Assembly (NCBI GenBank): GCA_020634315.1
Contig: JACKBV010000002.1
Coordinates: 270,039-334,038, forward strand
Direction: 5' to 3'
DNA from: Ardenticatenaceae bacterium
Lineage (GTDB): Bacteria > Chloroflexota > Anaerolineae > Promineifilales > Promineifilaceae
Length of the DNA stretch: 64,000 bases
Shown here: piece after piece, positions 63,569 through 64,000 of the stretch
Layout of the letters: each line of letters opens with the position of its first letter
Numbering within the stretch: position 1 is the first letter of the stretch
Notes under the pieces: generated by a model
What the model saw: the letters and a program-made list of their open reading frames with translations, nothing else
Told to the model about the DNA's origin: nothing
Database searches by the model: none
Translations under genes and position numbers: made by a program

Positions 63569-64000
63569 CTACAGTTTGTCAGGATTGATGCCAGCGGCAT
63601 GGAGGACGGCAAGAACAGGGGGAGCTTGCAAGAAACAGGTCTTCAAGTGTGGGTCCACGAGCGGTTCGGCTGTTTGGCGGATGAATTCAGCGGCAATTTG
63701 TAGATGGACAGCAGCGATGGCTTTGTCGGCAATGATGTTGCTCATAATGGCATGGAGTTTCCATAAACCGCCACGATCCATCGTAGATTGTGCCGCCAAC
63801 ATAGCTTTGTTTAGTTCAATGACTGCTTCGGCTTGCTGTCCGCGCAAAAAGTTTAGTTCGCCTTGCGCCAGGGCAGCCAGGGCATGGTACCGATCTGTGT
63901 CTAGTATCTGTGCTGTTTCGTTTAATTCATGCACCAACGATTCGGCCTGTGTCAATTCTTCGTGTTGAAAGTAAGCACGAGCCAGATGATACAGCGTTAG
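63569..64000 (-). CDS. C-terminal part of a TPR regulatory protein, truncated at window edge
   Basis: The minus-strand frame is open from base 64000 to the stop at 63569, so only the last 143 codons are present. Helix pairs such as LYHLARAYFQHEELTQAESL and ALAALAQGELNFLRGQ are tetratricopeptide-like. The ending TCFLQAPPVLAVLHAAGI resembles the C-terminus of large AAA-ATPase/TPR regulators or cyclases common in Chloroflexota. The N-terminal domains are outside the window, so the function is not known. It does not match the TPR part of the giant at the left edge closely. Confidence 0.75.
   Translation of the reverse strand, partial: LTLYHLARAYFQHEELTQAESLVHELNETAQILDTDRYHALAALAQGELNFLRGQQAEAVIELNKAMLAAQSTMDRGGLWKLHAIMSNIIADKAIAAVHLQIAAEFIRQTAEPLVDPHLKTCFLQAPPVLAVLHAAGINPDKL

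Noticed and set aside
1..64000. CRISPR array associated with the Cas4-like nuclease
   Set aside because: No regularly spaced direct repeats or other cas genes were seen.
1..64000. tRNA, rRNA, transposase or phage genes
   Set aside because: No cloverleaf-like TTCRA arms, ribosomal RNA stretches or transposase motifs were recognised; a covariance search would be decisive.

Overview
The window looks like a chromosomal piece of a Chloroflexota bacterium, probably Anaerolineae-like. This is an inference from gene style, not from a marker gene. The clues are very long GAF/PAS receptor proteins, ABC-type solute-binding lipoproteins (one with a Val/Thr/Glu repeat linker after the lipobox), a Tad pilus locus with no secretin gene in view, an EAD-CHAT caspase-like protein, and base composition near one half G+C by eye. 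No rRNA, tRNA, CRISPR array, IS element or phage gene was seen.

Layout. 1-15355 (+) is a sensory block: a 5'-truncated TPR/GAF/PAS giant, a STAS/SpoIIAA-like protein, a five-GAF protein, a PAS/GAF histidine kinase and a single-domain response regulator. About 20 GAF-type modules share one kinase. A terminator at 15360-15384 ends it. 15387-20346 (-) is a compact cassette: a SAM methyltransferase, a Cas4-like Fe-S nuclease, an EAD-CHAT protease and a protein I do not recognise. It lies directly downstream of a polar amino-acid ABC transporter (20371-22940, -). 23085-33507 holds housekeeping genes: CBM48 protein, psuG, an orphan kinase, a membrane glycosyltransferase, recJ, a sugar epimerase, RNase D and a beta-CASP RNase. 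33677-38668 has a small unknown gene, kbl, a Nif3-like protein, an HNH nuclease, a low-molecular-weight phosphatase, hpf and comF.

38743-45883 (-) is a Tad/Flp pilus locus: two TadB/TadC-type proteins, the CpaF ATPase, a receiver-CpaE fusion, a 49-residue Flp pilin and a DegS/NarL-type two-component pair. 46028-53496 (-) is a tightly packed glycan operon: a Dpm1-like transferase, a methyltransferase and four large membrane proteins. Then come a RimK-like ligase, a receiver/Roadblock-like protein with a duplicated acidic tail, and an oligopeptide ABC transporter (56273-63092, -). The right edge cuts into a TPR protein.

The strongest signal is not a gene. The palindrome ACGGCCGT, usually inside AACGGCCGTT, occurs about 69 times by my hand count, where about one is expected. 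It falls in all three codon frames and on genes of both orientations. It is scarce in the tad and opp loci. Its only two intergenic copies sit just upstream of extended -10 promoters of matching layout.
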